DNA from: Flaccisagitta enflata
Taxonomy: Eukaryota; Chaetognatha; Sagittoidea; Aphragmophora
Assembly: GCA_965153355.1 (NCBI GenBank)
Contig: OZ231126.1
Location: 101,308,001 to 101,372,000 of the forward strand
DNA: 64,000 bases
Direction: 5' to 3'
Shown: positions 42,141-52,510 of the stretch, piece after piece
How the letters are laid out: every line of letters starts with the position of its first letter
How positions within the stretch are numbered: the stretch's first letter is position 1
Notes under the pieces: model-generated
The model's database searches: none
What the model was told of the DNA's origin: nothing
Seen by the model: only the letters and a program-made list of their open reading frames with translations
Made by a program: the position numbers and the translations under genes

Positions 42141-43672
42141 AGGCTGGGTTTAAAATTCTAAGAAAAATTATTATTTCGAGTATTTATCTATTGCTGACCA
42201 CAAGCCGAGGCTACCATACAAATCAGGAGGCTACCAGGTGAATATTTATGGCATTTACTCGAATAAAATTGCTTTTCACTTTCATCCATGATTCTGATAA
42301 AAATTTCTAAAAGTTTCCTATTATATATTTCAATTGTTTTATCTTCCTCTTCCACCTCCATATCTTTCCTTTATTTTGCTTCTCTTCCTCCTTTATCCTC
42401 CTCATTTCTCTTCCTCTTTTTCTCTTCCTTTTCCCCTTTCCTCCATTATGACGCGATTTTTTTTTTCTTTCTTTCCTCCTTTCCTCTATTTCTTTCTTCT
42501 CTTCCTTTTCCTATTTCTTTCTGTTATAATTTTTTCTTTTTTCTCTTCCCCATTCACGCGTCACTTTTCTTCCTCCTTTTCACGCGCCCAATATTCATCC
42601 TTAACTCCTCCTCCTCATTTGTCATCTGTCATCTGTCATCTGTCATCTGTCACTGCATACCATCTGTCATCAGTCATCTGTCATGTGTCATCTGTCACCG
42701 CGGCTCTAAACCTTTCACATCACAACCTCTACAACTATACAGTCTACTTCTACCTTTTCTCATAGTCATTATCAAACATCAAAACCCTACCACCTTTTTT
42801 TTTCAAATTGCTATCTCATACCTTTGTCTCAAATCCTTACCTCTCTTATTTTTATTTCAACCATTTCAAAATCTTCTTCTTTCATTTCCTATTCTTTATT
42901 CTTATTTTTCGTGAAAAAAATTTTCACTTTTTTCTTCTCAGGTACTACACAAAACCTAATTTCTACCATAAAAACCAATTTTCCACCAATTAAAACCAAA
43001 TTTCCACCATCTAAAACCAAATTTCCACCATCTAAAACCAAATTTCTACCATATAAAACCTTATATCTACCATGTAAAAACCTTATTTCTACCATGCAAA
43101 GCCTAATTTCCACCATGCAAAGCCTAATTTCTACCAATCCAAAACCTTTCTTGTCACATATAAAAACCTCATTTGTACCTATAGAAAACCTCAAAAGTAC
43201 CCACTTAACTCTTGTATTCCTCCATTGGTTTTTTATTGCTTCCCATTTTGACATCTATAAAAGCCTCATTTCTACCCAAGAAAACCATTTTTGAACATAT
43301 AAAGGCCTCATTTCTACCATCATTTTCTTTCCTGCTTCTTCCTTTTTCTTCATACTTCCCTCAAAGGTTTTTCTATATTCCCTTCTTGGGTTCTTCACTT
43401 TGCTTTTAAGTTTCATATCTTTCTTTACTTTCATAACCTCCTTCCAACTTCAACTCAAATGGTAGAAAATTGCCTTGCTTCTTCCTTCTCTCACGAAATC
43501 GTATTTGTAGCTAGTCCATCAGCAGAAATCCTTTCATTCATTCTCTTCTCTCCTCCTCTCTTCTCTACTCTTCTTCTTCTCCTTCGCTCCTCCTCGCCGA
43601 AAACGTAGGATTCCCTCTCTGCTGAAACTCTCTGCCTTTCTTTCTCTTTCAAATTTGCTCTCTCTCTCTCGA
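42141..43672. repeat. Pyrimidine-rich region with three short tandem arrays
   Basis: 42330-42560 is C/T-rich on the plus strand. 42618-42700 has (catctgt)n units. 42945-43330 has about 20-bp units of the aaaaccaaatttccaccatc / ctcatttctacc type. Open frames are low-complexity. No gene supported. The inner edge borders the right TIR. Confidence 0.8.
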
Positions 43673-43984
43673 GTTCAACTCGAGTAGAGATTTTGAGGCT
43701 TACAAATTCTACCATTCTGCAAATCCTCTGCAACTCGTTGCGCGTTTCCTACTTTAGCAAATTGGCCGGAGCTCCTCCTCCTCCTCCTTATTGGCCTTGC
43801 AAAAGGCTTGACCACTAGATTATGGGCAGGAGACTTTGGGCAGGAGCGGTCATCTTTAGCTAGCTCGTAGTTATTTCTTTGTTAGGAAATGGTAATAGTA
43901 GAGGGTATTCTGCCACGTTTTCACAGCCTCATGAGTTTGACCGCTATAGGATAAATGCAGAATGTGAAAATAATCCTTACTACT
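43673..43984. repeat. Right terminal inverted repeat of the 35-kb element
   Basis: Partner of 8950-9261. It ends ...CCTTACTACT, followed by target duplication GTTGC (43985-43989). Confidence 0.96.
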
Positions 43985-43985
43985 G

Positions 43986-45128
43986 TTGCGCCAAAAATAC
44001 TGGATCATCAAAGGATTTGCAACAGTAAAGTCTCAATTAAGAACATGTGTCACATGCAGAAAAGCAAACACCCGTTTGGACGGGCAGCAAATGGCACCCC
44101 TGCCAGAATGGAGAACGACACCATCACTACCATTTACGCACACCGGGATGGACCAAGCTGGTCCATTGTACGTCACAAAAACTGGCACGAAAAAAAGATA
44201 CATTCTGTTGTTCACCTGCGGAGTCACACGTGCAGTACACTTGGAACTCACACAATCACTGGATACAAAAGACTTTCTTCTTGCCTTCGAGTGCTTCAGG
44301 GCAAGGAGAGGTACACCTTCCATTCTCTACTCCGATAATGGCACATCGTTTGTGGCCGCATCGAAAGCAATCCCACACATGAAATGGGAATTCATCACAC
44401 CACTCGCACCCTGGCATGGAGCCATATGGGAACGCTTGGTTCGCTCCATCAAAGCCCCACTGAGAAAGGTTGTTGGAGGAGCAAAGTTGAAGGAGGTGGA
44501 GCTGAGAGTCGTCCTCACCAAGATCGAAGGAGTCATCAATTCTCGCCCCTGGACTGTCTTAAAGGGCGACAAAACATGCCAAATCACACCAGCCGAACTG
44601 ATCAACGGAAGACCACTTGGTAAAATTGACATCCCTTTCGTTCAACTGGACGCAACGCGACGCTTGCAACACCTCAAGAGAATGAAGGAACAATTTAGGA
44701 AACAATGGCAGAAATGCTACCTGCCCTCGCTTCAGTCTCGCACAAAATGGCAGACACGCTGCCCTAACGTCAAAGAAGGAGATATCGTTCTTCTTTTGAA
44801 GGAGAATTCTAAAAGACACACTTGGCCACTCGCGAAAGTTTTGGAAACTGTCGTTGGACATGACAATCTTGTTCGCACCGTGAAAGTGATTTGCGACGGA
44901 AAAGAAATTGTGCGCCCAATACAACACATTGTACCCCTTGAGGTACCATCTGACAAAAACGAGCACATTGGATCAAGAGATACAATATTTAAAAATCTCA
45001 ACGACAACAACCAGATACAACGCCGAGCTGTGACTGCTGACTACGCAACACTGCTTACTGTGAATAGTGTTCATATTTCAACTCTGACCTGGATTTCTAC
45101 CTATTTAGAAAATTATTGCAAACAATGA
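43986..45128 (+). pseudogene. BEL/Pao integrase, 3' part of pol
   Basis: Continuous frame that resumes exactly after the 35-kb element with RQKYWIIKG. It contains the second half of the zinc-binding domain (TCVTCRKA), the catalytic core (DQAGPLYV, ... LYSDNGTSF ... APWHGAIWERLVRS giving the D, D and E positions) and a C-terminal domain (GDIVLLLKENSKRHTWPLAKV). The frame itself has no break, but the gene is separated from its start by the 35-kb insertion and cannot be translated as part of pol. The last about 45 residues run towards the 3' LTR. Confidence 0.93.
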
Positions 45129-45140
45129 TTTTGGGGCCAG

Positions 45141-45888
45141 TGTTAAGTTGCCTCAGTTGGGAATTTTCCATAGACTTGCATAACCCTTTGTTAAAGACGT
45201 GATAGGCTATTATTGGCTATATGATTTCTTAGTAGTCATGCATGATTGGCTAGAAAGCCGGGAGTCACGAGAATTTATAGATGAATTATGAGATAAACAA
45301 CTGAGCAGAGTGAGACTCTCTGCCTTTAGTTAGTTCACATTTTGTCTTTGTAGAAGAAAGACTTACAAATAAGACATTCTCTTTTTAGTTGCGTGCTACG
45401 CGACTCTACACCCCGCTTTGTCGGTCCGCCCGTTGGTCCGTCCCTCGGTCTGTCCGTTGGTCCGTCCGTTGGTCCGTCACACTTTACTTTTTTGGGTTAT
45501 TGGGTTTTTTTGGCTGCATTGCTCCTGCCCAAATGATGTGGTGACCACAATTACGGCCTCTGCCCACCCACACGCGACTGGGGTAGCCGTGTATCCAGCC
45601 TTGTTAAAGTAAAAGCAAGGACGTATAAGGCTCAAGAATTGGGCTATTTTCTTTGGATTGAACAATCAAACCTACTACTTTTGGAAAGAATCCGTTTTCT
45701 CATTATAATCTCATTTTATTACAAAACCGTTTACAATTATGCGCCTTACAACCACCTAATTAAGCGTTCACCTTCTAAGAGAAATAAGACAGACAGTGAT
45801 AGTCACCAACAACAGATCCGAAAGTCAATCAGCTAATTACTAAACAAATCAACTACAGCCCTTTGCTCTCAAAGCTGACAATCATTCA
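45141..45888 (+). repeat. 3' LTR of BEL/Pao element, with a family A insertion
   Basis: Starts TGTTAAGTTGCC, ends ACAATCATTCA, followed by AGACG. It is 748 bp long: 529 bp of LTR plus a 219-bp insertion (45388-45603 with its 3-bp duplication). Confidence 0.93.
45388..45603 (+). mobile_element. Full-length family A element with 3-bp target duplication TTA
   Basis: Defined exactly by comparison with the empty site in the 5' LTR (ctttttaaagtaaaag): 216 bp from GTTGCGTGCTACGCGACTCT to GCCGTGTATCCAGCCTTG, flanked by TTA at 45385-45387 and 45604-45606. It has a 5' hairpin (gcgtgctacgc), a CCGT-rich core, and a reverse complement of the start (cacgcgact) 26 bp before the end. A 3-bp T(A/T)A duplication fits PIF/Harbinger-type MITEs, but the ends lack the usual GG; class uncertain. 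Confidence 0.85.
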
Positions 45889-45937
45889 AGACGGATGGAC
45901 CAACCTACTGACCGACCAAAATGGCAAGGTGTAGTCA
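45889..45937 (-). repeat. Family A copy (part 2), continuing 4241-4339
   Basis: gatggaccaacctactgacc gaccaaaatggcaaggtgta g follows the BEL target duplication and completes the copy. Confidence 0.85.
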
Positions 45938-46142
45938 AGTTGATGTGTTTAGTACATAGCTATTGATTTTATCTACATTTACAAATAAGTAAGGCAAAAA
46001 AATGGGCATGGATGAAACAAATTCTTATCTATTTCATATTATGTTGGAGTAACAGTTAACAAAATAATGAAATTCTAATATCTTGACAATAAAAATACAA
46101 AGTTACAAAAAAGTTTCTAATGAAATTTGCTTGAAAGTTACA

Positions 46143-46763
46143 TTAAGTGCTAGATGTAATGCCAAGGCATGATTGATACAACTCCAATTCCTTCAAAGGT
46201 GGAAGAACTTTCTGCTCTCTGTACGGCACATGACTTTTTTTCTTGTAGTGTTTTCTTTTCCATAGGCCATTTCCTGCTTGTCCATTAGCGTTTTCTGAGT
46301 TTTCCTCCTCTTGACTTTCTTCTTCTTCCACTTGGTGCTGCCGATAGATTTCGCGAACCACATCTTCCAATCGTTGTTCAAAGGATTCAAAAGTTGCATT
46401 ATAGTCTGCTTCTTGAATCTCATCATCATTTTTTTCCACACCATCGGCTACCTTTCGGCGTTTCATCAATTTGATTTCTTTTTCATATTTATGTGTGAAT
46501 TCCTTGATGAGCGGTGTTTTGCCCATTTGAATGCTGAGGAGGTATTTGGTAAAAGCTTTCTTTACCAGATCCAAATCATTGTTGATGTTTCCAGACCATT
46601 CATCATCTGCCATCCCATCAATGAAGTCAACCAGAGTTCGTTTTCTGGGTTGGTTGTTCCCTTCTTCATCATCTGAAGCATTATCTTCACTGTTGTTTTC
46701 TTCATCTCCAGTTTCTTCCTCATCCTCCTCCTCCTCCTCATCATCAATATTAACATCATCCAT
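46143..46763 (-). CDS. Acidic protein of the palindromic element, left-arm copy (206 residues)
   Basis: Intact frame starting MDDVNIDDEEEEE. An N-terminal about 45-residue Asp/Glu-rich tail leads to RKRTLVDFIDGMADDEWSGN, then a helical basic/acidic domain (AFTKYLLSIQMGKTPLIKEF, KYEKEIKLMKRRKV) and a Glu-rich helix (EEEESQEEEN). The tail reads KRKHYKKKSHVPYREQKVL to CLGITSST. The mirrored gene at 51652-52128 is nearly the same but loses the C-terminus. It is transcribed away from the palindrome centre, about 80 bp downstream of the zinc-finger gene. Family not recognised. Confidence 0.8.
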   Translation of the reverse strand: MDDVNIDDEEEEEDEEETGDEENNSEDNASDDEEGNNQPRKRTLVDFIDGMADDEWSGNINNDLDLVKKAFTKYLLSIQMGKTPLIKEFTHKYEKEIKLMKRRKVADGVEKNDDEIQEADYNATFESFEQRLEDVVREIYRQHQVEEEESQEEENSENANGQAGNGLWKRKHYKKKSHVPYREQKVLPPLKELELYQSCLGITSST

Positions 46764-47112
46764 TGTTTTCCACTCTTACTTATTGGTAGCATGTTGTTCT
46801 TGGTCGTTCTTGGATGTGAATGGATGTTGTAGAATTGTCACTCCTATTTATAGTGAAAATGCTGCAGCAAATCAGGAATCAAATTGGCATATTTGAGGAA
46901 AATTGGCCTCATCTTTTGCAATATGACCTGCTCCATTTCATTGAATAGACTTTGAAAATGGGCCATTCATTTTGGATTTTTTCTAGCGCTTTGATGTGAC
47001 CTCTTAATGTCCAATGGAGCTTGACACGATGGTTGGCTGACATGCAGATTATTCATCTGATTGATCATACGTGCCAAGGACATCAATGTGAAAGAATTGG
47101 AGCTATTTTTTA

Positions 47113-48602
47113 CAGGGGTGTTTATAATTCAGTAGCTTTTGATTTTATTTCCCCCCCACAGAGTTTCAGGTCAAAGTCAAAACCCAGCAAAATTGAGGGA
47201 GGCTCCGAGAGTGACAAATAACCAGTTCTGAAGTGTTTTCATACTTCGTTTTTCTTAATAATTCATTCTATTCTACAAAAAAGTTTCTAACATAAATAAG
47301 GCGTTCATACTATACTCTCATTCAGCATAGTCGGTATAAACAACTGAGTTAAAGGATGATTTTCAACTGAGGATCGTTGTTCCATTTTGAAGAATTGACA
47401 CTTAATTTTTAGTCGCGTGCACGCGACTCTACAACCCGCTTTGTTGGTCCGTCGGTCCGTCGGTTTGTCCGTCCGTCGGTCCGTCGGTCCGTCGGTCCGT
47501 CCGTCACACTTTACTTTTTTGTACTATAACGTCAACTCTTTAATCACTTTAAGTCATTTTAAGTCATTTATTGTTATTCTAAGTCATTTTGAGTCAGTCT
47601 AAGTCATTTTAAGTCATTTCAAGTCATTTTAAGTTATTTTAAGTTATTTTTGGTTTTTTGGTTTTTTAGTTATTTTAAGTCAATTTTGGTCATTTTAGGT
47701 CATTCTAAGTCATTGAAAGTCATTCTAAGTCATTCTAAGTCATTCTTTGTCTGTAAGTCTTGCAAGCGACTTATAGGTGTTGGCCTTGTTTTGGTTACTA
47801 AGAAGTATCATAGAAACCGGGAGACACAAACATTTTCCCGGTTGATTTTTTTTCTTAGGTTAATTAAAAAGCATTTTCTGCAATCGTCCGTAACGACATA
47901 TACCCGCAAATTCCCGCAGATTTTTTCAACTGATAACAACTAAACAAATTTTGTTCTTTCACATCACTACGGAATTGTCGCCTGCTGTCGCCTGCGTGGA
48001 CGGTAAAGGACCACTTTTTTTTTATCAATTCTTCTGTAAGATCTGGTAAATCAACGATGACTCAAAGAGACAGTTCATTCTGTGAACAAGTAACAGGTCA
48101 AGTCTTATGTTTCTGGGTCTGTGCGATTAGGCGTCAAAATTCTTACTTTTTTTGACCAAAATGTAACAAAAACAGATTTTGACAGATTTCGTTTAGGAAT
48201 GTTTTTTTTCTCTCTCCCTATGAACAACGCAATCATCAGCGAATATATTTGTGTAAAAGTTTTGGTGGCAGCTGTATGTTTGTTTGTTAGCAATCATATT
48301 TAGTCAGGAAACACTGTGCCCCCTGCCTTTGATTTTCTTCCCCGCGACGCATTGTGTCGCGTTACAAAATCTATGATTTTCTTCCCCACAAAGCAATAAA
48401 ACAGTGTGTTATAGGTTTCAATAGTGTTAAAATGTGTTGTATTAATCAGAGACTACCATTTGGAACTACTAAAAGTGTTAAATCTTATAAAATTTTCTTT
48501 TTTCTTCTTTTTTAGCTTTTGATTTTTTTCCCTATCTCCAAACCCTTTGATTTTATTCCCCCCCCCCCGCCGGGGGGGAATGCTCAACTTCATACACGCC
48601 TG
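47113..48602 (+). mobile_element. hAT-like non-autonomous element, 1,490 bp
   Basis: Ends CAGGGGTGTTTATAATTC and (reverse complement of the right end) CAGGCGTGTATGAAGTTG. Flanked by 8-bp ATTTTTTA / ATTTTTCA (47105-47112, 48603-48610). The empty site is preserved in the mirror arm near 51310-51325. CAGGGG-type ends and an 8-bp duplication are typical of hAT elements. It has no transposase. It contains a family A copy (47410-47793) and repeated ttgattttcttcccc motifs. Confidence 0.82.
47410..47793 (+). repeat. Family A long variant, nested in the hAT-like element
   Basis: Starts AGTCGCGTGCACGCGACTCT, has a CCGT core, then TTTTAAGTCA-type tandem units (47525-47750), and ends gcgacttataggtgttggcc ttgtt. 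Confidence 0.85.
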
Positions 48603-49054
48603 ATTTTTCAACCAAGCCTTGATGTCATTCTCTCAAAGAAATTGCGCCAATTGGCAGGATTGCCAATCAATATCAATAGGCTCTCTTTCATCGGCACATC
48701 ATGTGGCATCCTTCCTTCGCAGAAAGTTTTCCAGAAGAAAAAAATAGAAAGGCCATGATCTGCGTTTCATTTCTTGAGAGTCCTCTTTTGATTGGATAGA
48801 TTGCGGATCTTGATCCATGGCATCCATTTGCCCTCCATAGTGTTGAGGCGGCTCTCCATGCTTATATTTGATATGTTTGTCAAGCCTAACATAGAATTTG
48901 TTGCATTCTATACAATGGCCTTTCATGATTTTTGCTGTTTTTCCAAGTACATGTATGACACAAAAGTCTTTAAATGAGAAATGAAGGCAATTTCACAAGC
49001 TGTTGGCCTAGTTGCCTTTTTGCATGAATTGTTTTTGTGAATTCGACGTATATG

Positions 49055-49108
49055 TCAATCTAGTCGGGAAAAGTATTTATTTTCACACTGGGAGCAGGAT
49101 CCTTTCAT
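49055..49108 (-). pseudogene. Truncated first zinc-finger frame, left arm
   Basis: 17 codons (MKGSCSQCENKYFSRLD) then TGA. They match the start of the next gene (MKGHCIECNKFYVRLDKHI), so this looks like a second C2H2 unit cut by a stop where the His residues should follow. The right-arm copy is at 50810-50863 with the same stop, so the stop predates arm divergence. Confidence 0.6.
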
Positions 49109-49194
49109 GTTTCCTTCAGAAAAGTGAATGTTAAAATTCACAATGTTTGACCATTTTATACCTCTAAAGATTTTGATGGGGCAATCATTGTGCA

Positions 49195-50162
49195 ACCCAA
49201 GGAAAAATGGAAATATCCAGGGAAAAAGGGTAATATCCCAGGAAAAATGGAAATATCCAGGGAAAAGTGGAAATATCCCGTTAAAAAATGGAAATATCCC
49301 GGGATAAATGGAAATATCCAGGGAAAAGTGGAAATATCCAGGGAAAAGTGGAAATATCCAGGGAAAAGTGGAAATATCCAGGGAAAAGTGGAAATATCCA
49401 AGGGAAAAATGGAAATATCCAGGGGAAAAGTGGAAATATCCAGGGAAAAGTAGGAAATATCCAGGTGGGAAAAGTGAAAATATCCAGGGAAAAGTAGAAA
49501 TATCCAAGGAAAAGTAGGAAATATCCAGGTGGGAAAAGTGAACATATCCAGGTGGGAAAAGTGGAAATATTCAGGGAATAGTAGGAAATATCCAGGGAAA
49601 AGTGGAAATATCCAGGGAATAGTAGAATATCCAGGAAAAAGTGGAAATATTGAGGTGGGAAAAGTGGAAACATCCCAGAATATTTCCACTTTTCCCTGAA
49701 TATTTTCACTTTTCCCACCTGGATATTTCCTACTTTTCCCTGGATATTTCCACTTTTCCCTTGGATATTTCCATTTTTCCCTTGGATATTTCCACTTTTC
49801 CATTGGATATTTACACTTTTCCCTGGATATTTCCACTTTTCCCGTGGATATTTCCATTTTTTACTTGGATATTTCCACTTTTCCCTTGGATATTTCCACT
49901 TTTCCCTGGATATTTCCATTTTTCCCGGGATATTTCCACTTTTCCCTTGGATATTTCCACTTTTTTCTGGATATTTCCACTTTTCCCTGGATATTTCCAC
50001 TTTTCCCTTGGATATTTCCATTTTTCCCTTGGATATTTCTACTTTTCCCTTGGATATTTCCACTTTTCCCTGGATATTTCCATTTTTCCGGGATATTTCC
50101 ATTTTTCCCAGGATATTTCCACTTTTCCCTGGATATTTCCATTTTTCCTGGGATATTACCCT
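49195..50162. repeat. Central inverted minisatellite (20-bp ggaaatatccagggaaaagt units)
   Basis: About 23 units read ggaaatatccagggaaaagt from 49195 to 49672, then about 24 units read in the reverse sense (ggatatttccacttttccct) from 49673 to 50162, plus one unit at 50694-50720 after a family C insertion. It is the centre of the palindrome. Both strands are open in several frames, so long Ile/Phe/Pro/Lys repeat translations appear, but these are not genes. Confidence 0.96.
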
Positions 50163-50693
50163 TTTTGGGCAGCGGCCCCAAAAGGCCGATGTCCTGTAGG
50201 ACACAGGGGTGAATTTCCATACGTCCGTCCGTCTGTCCGTCCGTCCGTCCGTCCGTCCGTCCGTCCATCCGTCTGTACGTCCCCCCCCAAACTTCTCAAG
50301 CCTCAAATTCCCATTGGATAACATGGGAAATTGTCAAAATGCAAACTTCCCATTGAATAACATGGAAAATTTACAAAATAGCAAAAAAATGCATGTTTCC
50401 CATTGAATAACATGCAAAATTGATGAAAACTATGAAAAATGTAAAATTTCTATTGAATAACATGGCAAATTGACAAGAAATTGAAAAAAATGCAAAATTC
50501 CCATTGAATATCAAGGAAAATTGCTACTAAGGCCTCAAATATGCCCTCTCAGGACGTATGGAAATTCACCCCTGTGTCCTACAGGACATTGGCCCTTTGG
50601 GGCCGCTGCCCTGCTCTCACTTCACTTCTTCAGCTAATCACTCCAAGCAGGGCATTGGCTACCGCTGACCATGTGCGATCCTTGGATGACTTG
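50163..50693 (+). repeat. Family C copy within the central array
   Basis: gggcagcggccccaaaaggc cgatgtcctgtaggacacag, (gtcc)n at 50221-50280, aacatggaaaattgacaaaa-type units (50310-50520), the inverted block cctacaggacattggccctt, and the end gggcattggctaccgctgac catgtgcgatccttggatga. It is absent from the left half, so it was inserted after palindrome formation. Confidence 0.88.
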
Positions 50694-50809
50694 TTCCCTG
50701 GATATTTTCATTTTTCCTTGGGTTGCACAATGATTGCCCCATCAAAATCTTTAGAGGTATAAAATGGTCAAACATTGTGAATTTTATCATTCACTTTTCT
50801 GAAGGAAAC

Positions 50810-50863
50810 ATGAAAGGATCCTGCTCCCAGTGTGAAAATAAATACTTTACCCGACTAGATTGA
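50810..50863 (+). pseudogene. Truncated first zinc-finger frame, right arm
   Basis: Mirror of 49055-49108: MKGSCSQCENKYFTRLD then TGA. Confidence 0.6.
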
Positions 50864-50985
50864 CATATAAGTTGAATTCACAAAAACAATTCATGCAAAA
50901 AGGCAACTAGGCCAACAGCTTGTGAAATTGCCTTCATTTCTCATTTAAAGACTTTTGTGTCATACTTGGAAAAACAGCAAAAATC

Positions 50986-51570
50986 ATGAAAGGCCATTGT
51001 ATAGAATGCAACAAATTCTATGTTAGGCTTGACAAACATATCAAATATAAGCATGGAGAGCCGCCTCAACACTATGGAGGGCAGATGGATGCCATGGATC
51101 AAGACCTGCAATCTAACCAATCAGAAGATGACTCTCAAGAAATGACACGCGGATCATGGCCTTTCTATTTTTTTCTTCCGGAAAACTTTCTGCGAAGGAA
51201 GGATGCCACACGATGTGCCGATGAAAGAGAGCCTATTGATATTGATTGGCCATCCTGCCAATTGGCGCAATTTCTTCGAGAGAATGACATCAAGGCTTGG
51301 TTAAAAAATAGCTCCAATTCTTTCACATTGATGTCCTTGGCACGTATGATCAATCTGATGAATAATCTGCATGTCAGCCAACCATCGTGTCAAGCTCCGT
51401 TGGACATTAAAAGGTCGAATCAAAGCGGTAGAAAAAATCCAAAAAGAATGGCCCATTTTCAAAGTCTATTCAATGAAATGGAGCAGGTCATATTGCGAAA
51501 GATGAGGCCAATTTTCCTCAAATATGCCAATTTGATTCCTGATTTGCTGCAGCATTTTCACTACAAATAG
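50986..51570 (+). CDS. Small C2H2 zinc-finger protein of the palindromic element (194 residues)
   Basis: Intact. One N-terminal C2H2-type finger: C5-x2-C8, then FYVRLDKHIKYKHG with two His. An acidic/Gln linker, the segment RGSWPFYFFLPENFLRRKDA, then DIDWPSCQLAQFLRENDIKAWL and LARMINLMNNLHVSQPSCQAPL follow, and a C-terminal FQSLFNEMEQVILRKMRPIFLKY domain. Single fingers of this RLDxHIxxxH kind occur in proteins of various mobile elements, so a DNA-binding role for element maintenance is possible (inference). The ATG is 9 nt after acceptor-like TTGGAAAAACAG. The stop is about 80 bp before the acidic gene, suggesting co-transcription. Mirror copy at 46844-48926 is broken. Confidence 0.85.
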   Translation: MKGHCIECNKFYVRLDKHIKYKHGEPPQHYGGQMDAMDQDLQSNQSEDDSQEMTRGSWPFYFFLPENFLRRKDATRCADEREPIDIDWPSCQLAQFLRENDIKAWLKNSSNSFTLMSLARMINLMNNLHVSQPSCQAPLDIKRSNQSGRKNPKRMAHFQSLFNEMEQVILRKMRPIFLKYANLIPDLLQHFHYK

Positions 51571-51651
51571 GAGTGACAATTCTACAACGTCCATTTACAT
51601 CCAAGAACGACCAAGAACAACATGCTACCAAAAAAGTCAGAATGGAAAACA

Positions 51652-52128
51652 ATGGATGATGTTAATGATGATGAGGAGGAGGAGGAGGAGGATGAGGAAG
51701 AAACTGGAGATGAAGAAAATGACAGTGAAGATAATGCTTCAGATGATGAAGAAGGGAACAACCAACCCAGAAAACGAACTCTGGTTGACTTCATTGATGG
51801 AATGGTAGATGATGAATGGTCTGGAAACATCAACAATGATTTGGATCTGGTAAAGAAAGCTTTTACCAAATACCTCCTCAGCATTCAAATGGGCAAAACA
51901 TCGCTCATCAAGGAATTCACACATAAATACGAAAAAGAAATCAAGTTGATGAAACGCCAAAAGGTAGCCGATGGTGTGGAAAAAAATGATGATGAGATTC
52001 AAGAAGCAGCCTATAATGCAACCTTTGAATCCTTTGAACAACGATTGGAAGATGTGGTTCGCGATATCTATTGGCAGCACCAAGTGGAAGAAGAAGAAAG
52101 TCAAGAGGAGGAAAACTCAGAATGCTAA
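51652..52128 (+). CDS. Acidic protein of the palindromic element, right-arm copy, C-terminally truncated
   Basis: Starts MDDVNDDEEEEE. An in-frame ATG 30 bp upstream (51622) exists, but the left copy supports 51652. It follows the left copy (46143-46763) closely up to EEEESQEEENSE, then reads C and a stop. A one-base difference near 52120 puts the remaining tail (NANGQAGNGL...) in another frame. 52128 onward still aligns to the left arm, including a poly-A-rich difference near 52170. Confidence 0.75.
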   Translation: MDDVNDDEEEEEEDEEETGDEENDSEDNASDDEEGNNQPRKRTLVDFIDGMVDDEWSGNINNDLDLVKKAFTKYLLSIQMGKTSLIKEFTHKYEKEIKLMKRQKVADGVEKNDDEIQEAAYNATFESFEQRLEDVVRDIYWQHQVEEEESQEEENSEC

Positions 52129-52483
52129 TGGACAAGCAGGAAATGGCCTACGGAAAAGACAACTAAAAGACAACTAAAAAAAAAGTCATATGCCGTACAG
52201 AGAGCAGAAAGTTCTTCGACCTTTGACGGAATTGGAGTTGTATCAATCACGCCTTGGCATTACACCTAGCACTTAATGTAACTTTCAAGCAAATTTTATT
52301 GTAAACTTATTGTAACTTTGTATCTTTATTGTCAAGATATTAGAATTTCATTATTTTGTTAACTGTTACTGCAACATAATATAAAATAGATAAGAATTTG
52401 ATTCATCCATACCCCTTTTTTTGCCTTACTTATTTGTAAAGGTAGCTAGAATTAATAGCTATGTACTAAACACATCAGAAATT
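52129..52483 (+). other. Right-arm 3' flank of the acidic gene
   Basis: Mirror of 45938-46190 (ttattgtaactttgtatctt tattgtcaagatattag...). Non-coding. Confidence 0.75.
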
Positions 52484-52510
52484 TCTAGTCGCGGACGCTT
52501 GACTCTACAC
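52484..52510 (+). repeat. Family A copy (part 1, right arm), split by the 3.9-kb element
   Basis: ctagtcgcggacgcttgact ctacac. It continues at 56436 after the target duplication CTCTACAC. Confidence 0.85.

Larger units (their letters stand above)
46844..48926 (-). pseudogene. C2H2 zinc-finger protein of the palindromic element, left copy, split by a hAT-like insertion
   Basis: 48611-48926 encodes MKGHCIECNKFYVRLDKHIK and onward to the insertion; 46844-47104 encodes the rest down to the stop. The intact mirror copy is 50986-51570. A 1,490-bp hAT-like element (47113-48602) with its 8-bp duplication interrupts it. The 5' part also has a frame break near 48700 relative to the right copy. Confidence 0.88.

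Noticed and set aside
42288-42914. Hydrophobic multi-pass membrane protein
   Set aside because: A 208-codon frame rich in Phe, Ser and Leu from pyrimidine-rich DNA, overlapping another similar frame. No conserved features.
44033-44966. Minus-strand frames in the integrase region
   Set aside because: Antisense shadows of the BEL integrase.
49195-50162. CRISPR-like or centromeric array
   Set aside because: Direct 20-bp tandem units without spacers, present as an inverted pair inside a mobile element. Too short for a centromeric satellite claim.
49055-50324. Long Ile/Phe/Pro and Lys/Gly/Asn repeat proteins on both strands
   Set aside because: They arise because the 20-bp unit of the central minisatellite is open in several frames. 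No non-repeat coding sequence is attached.
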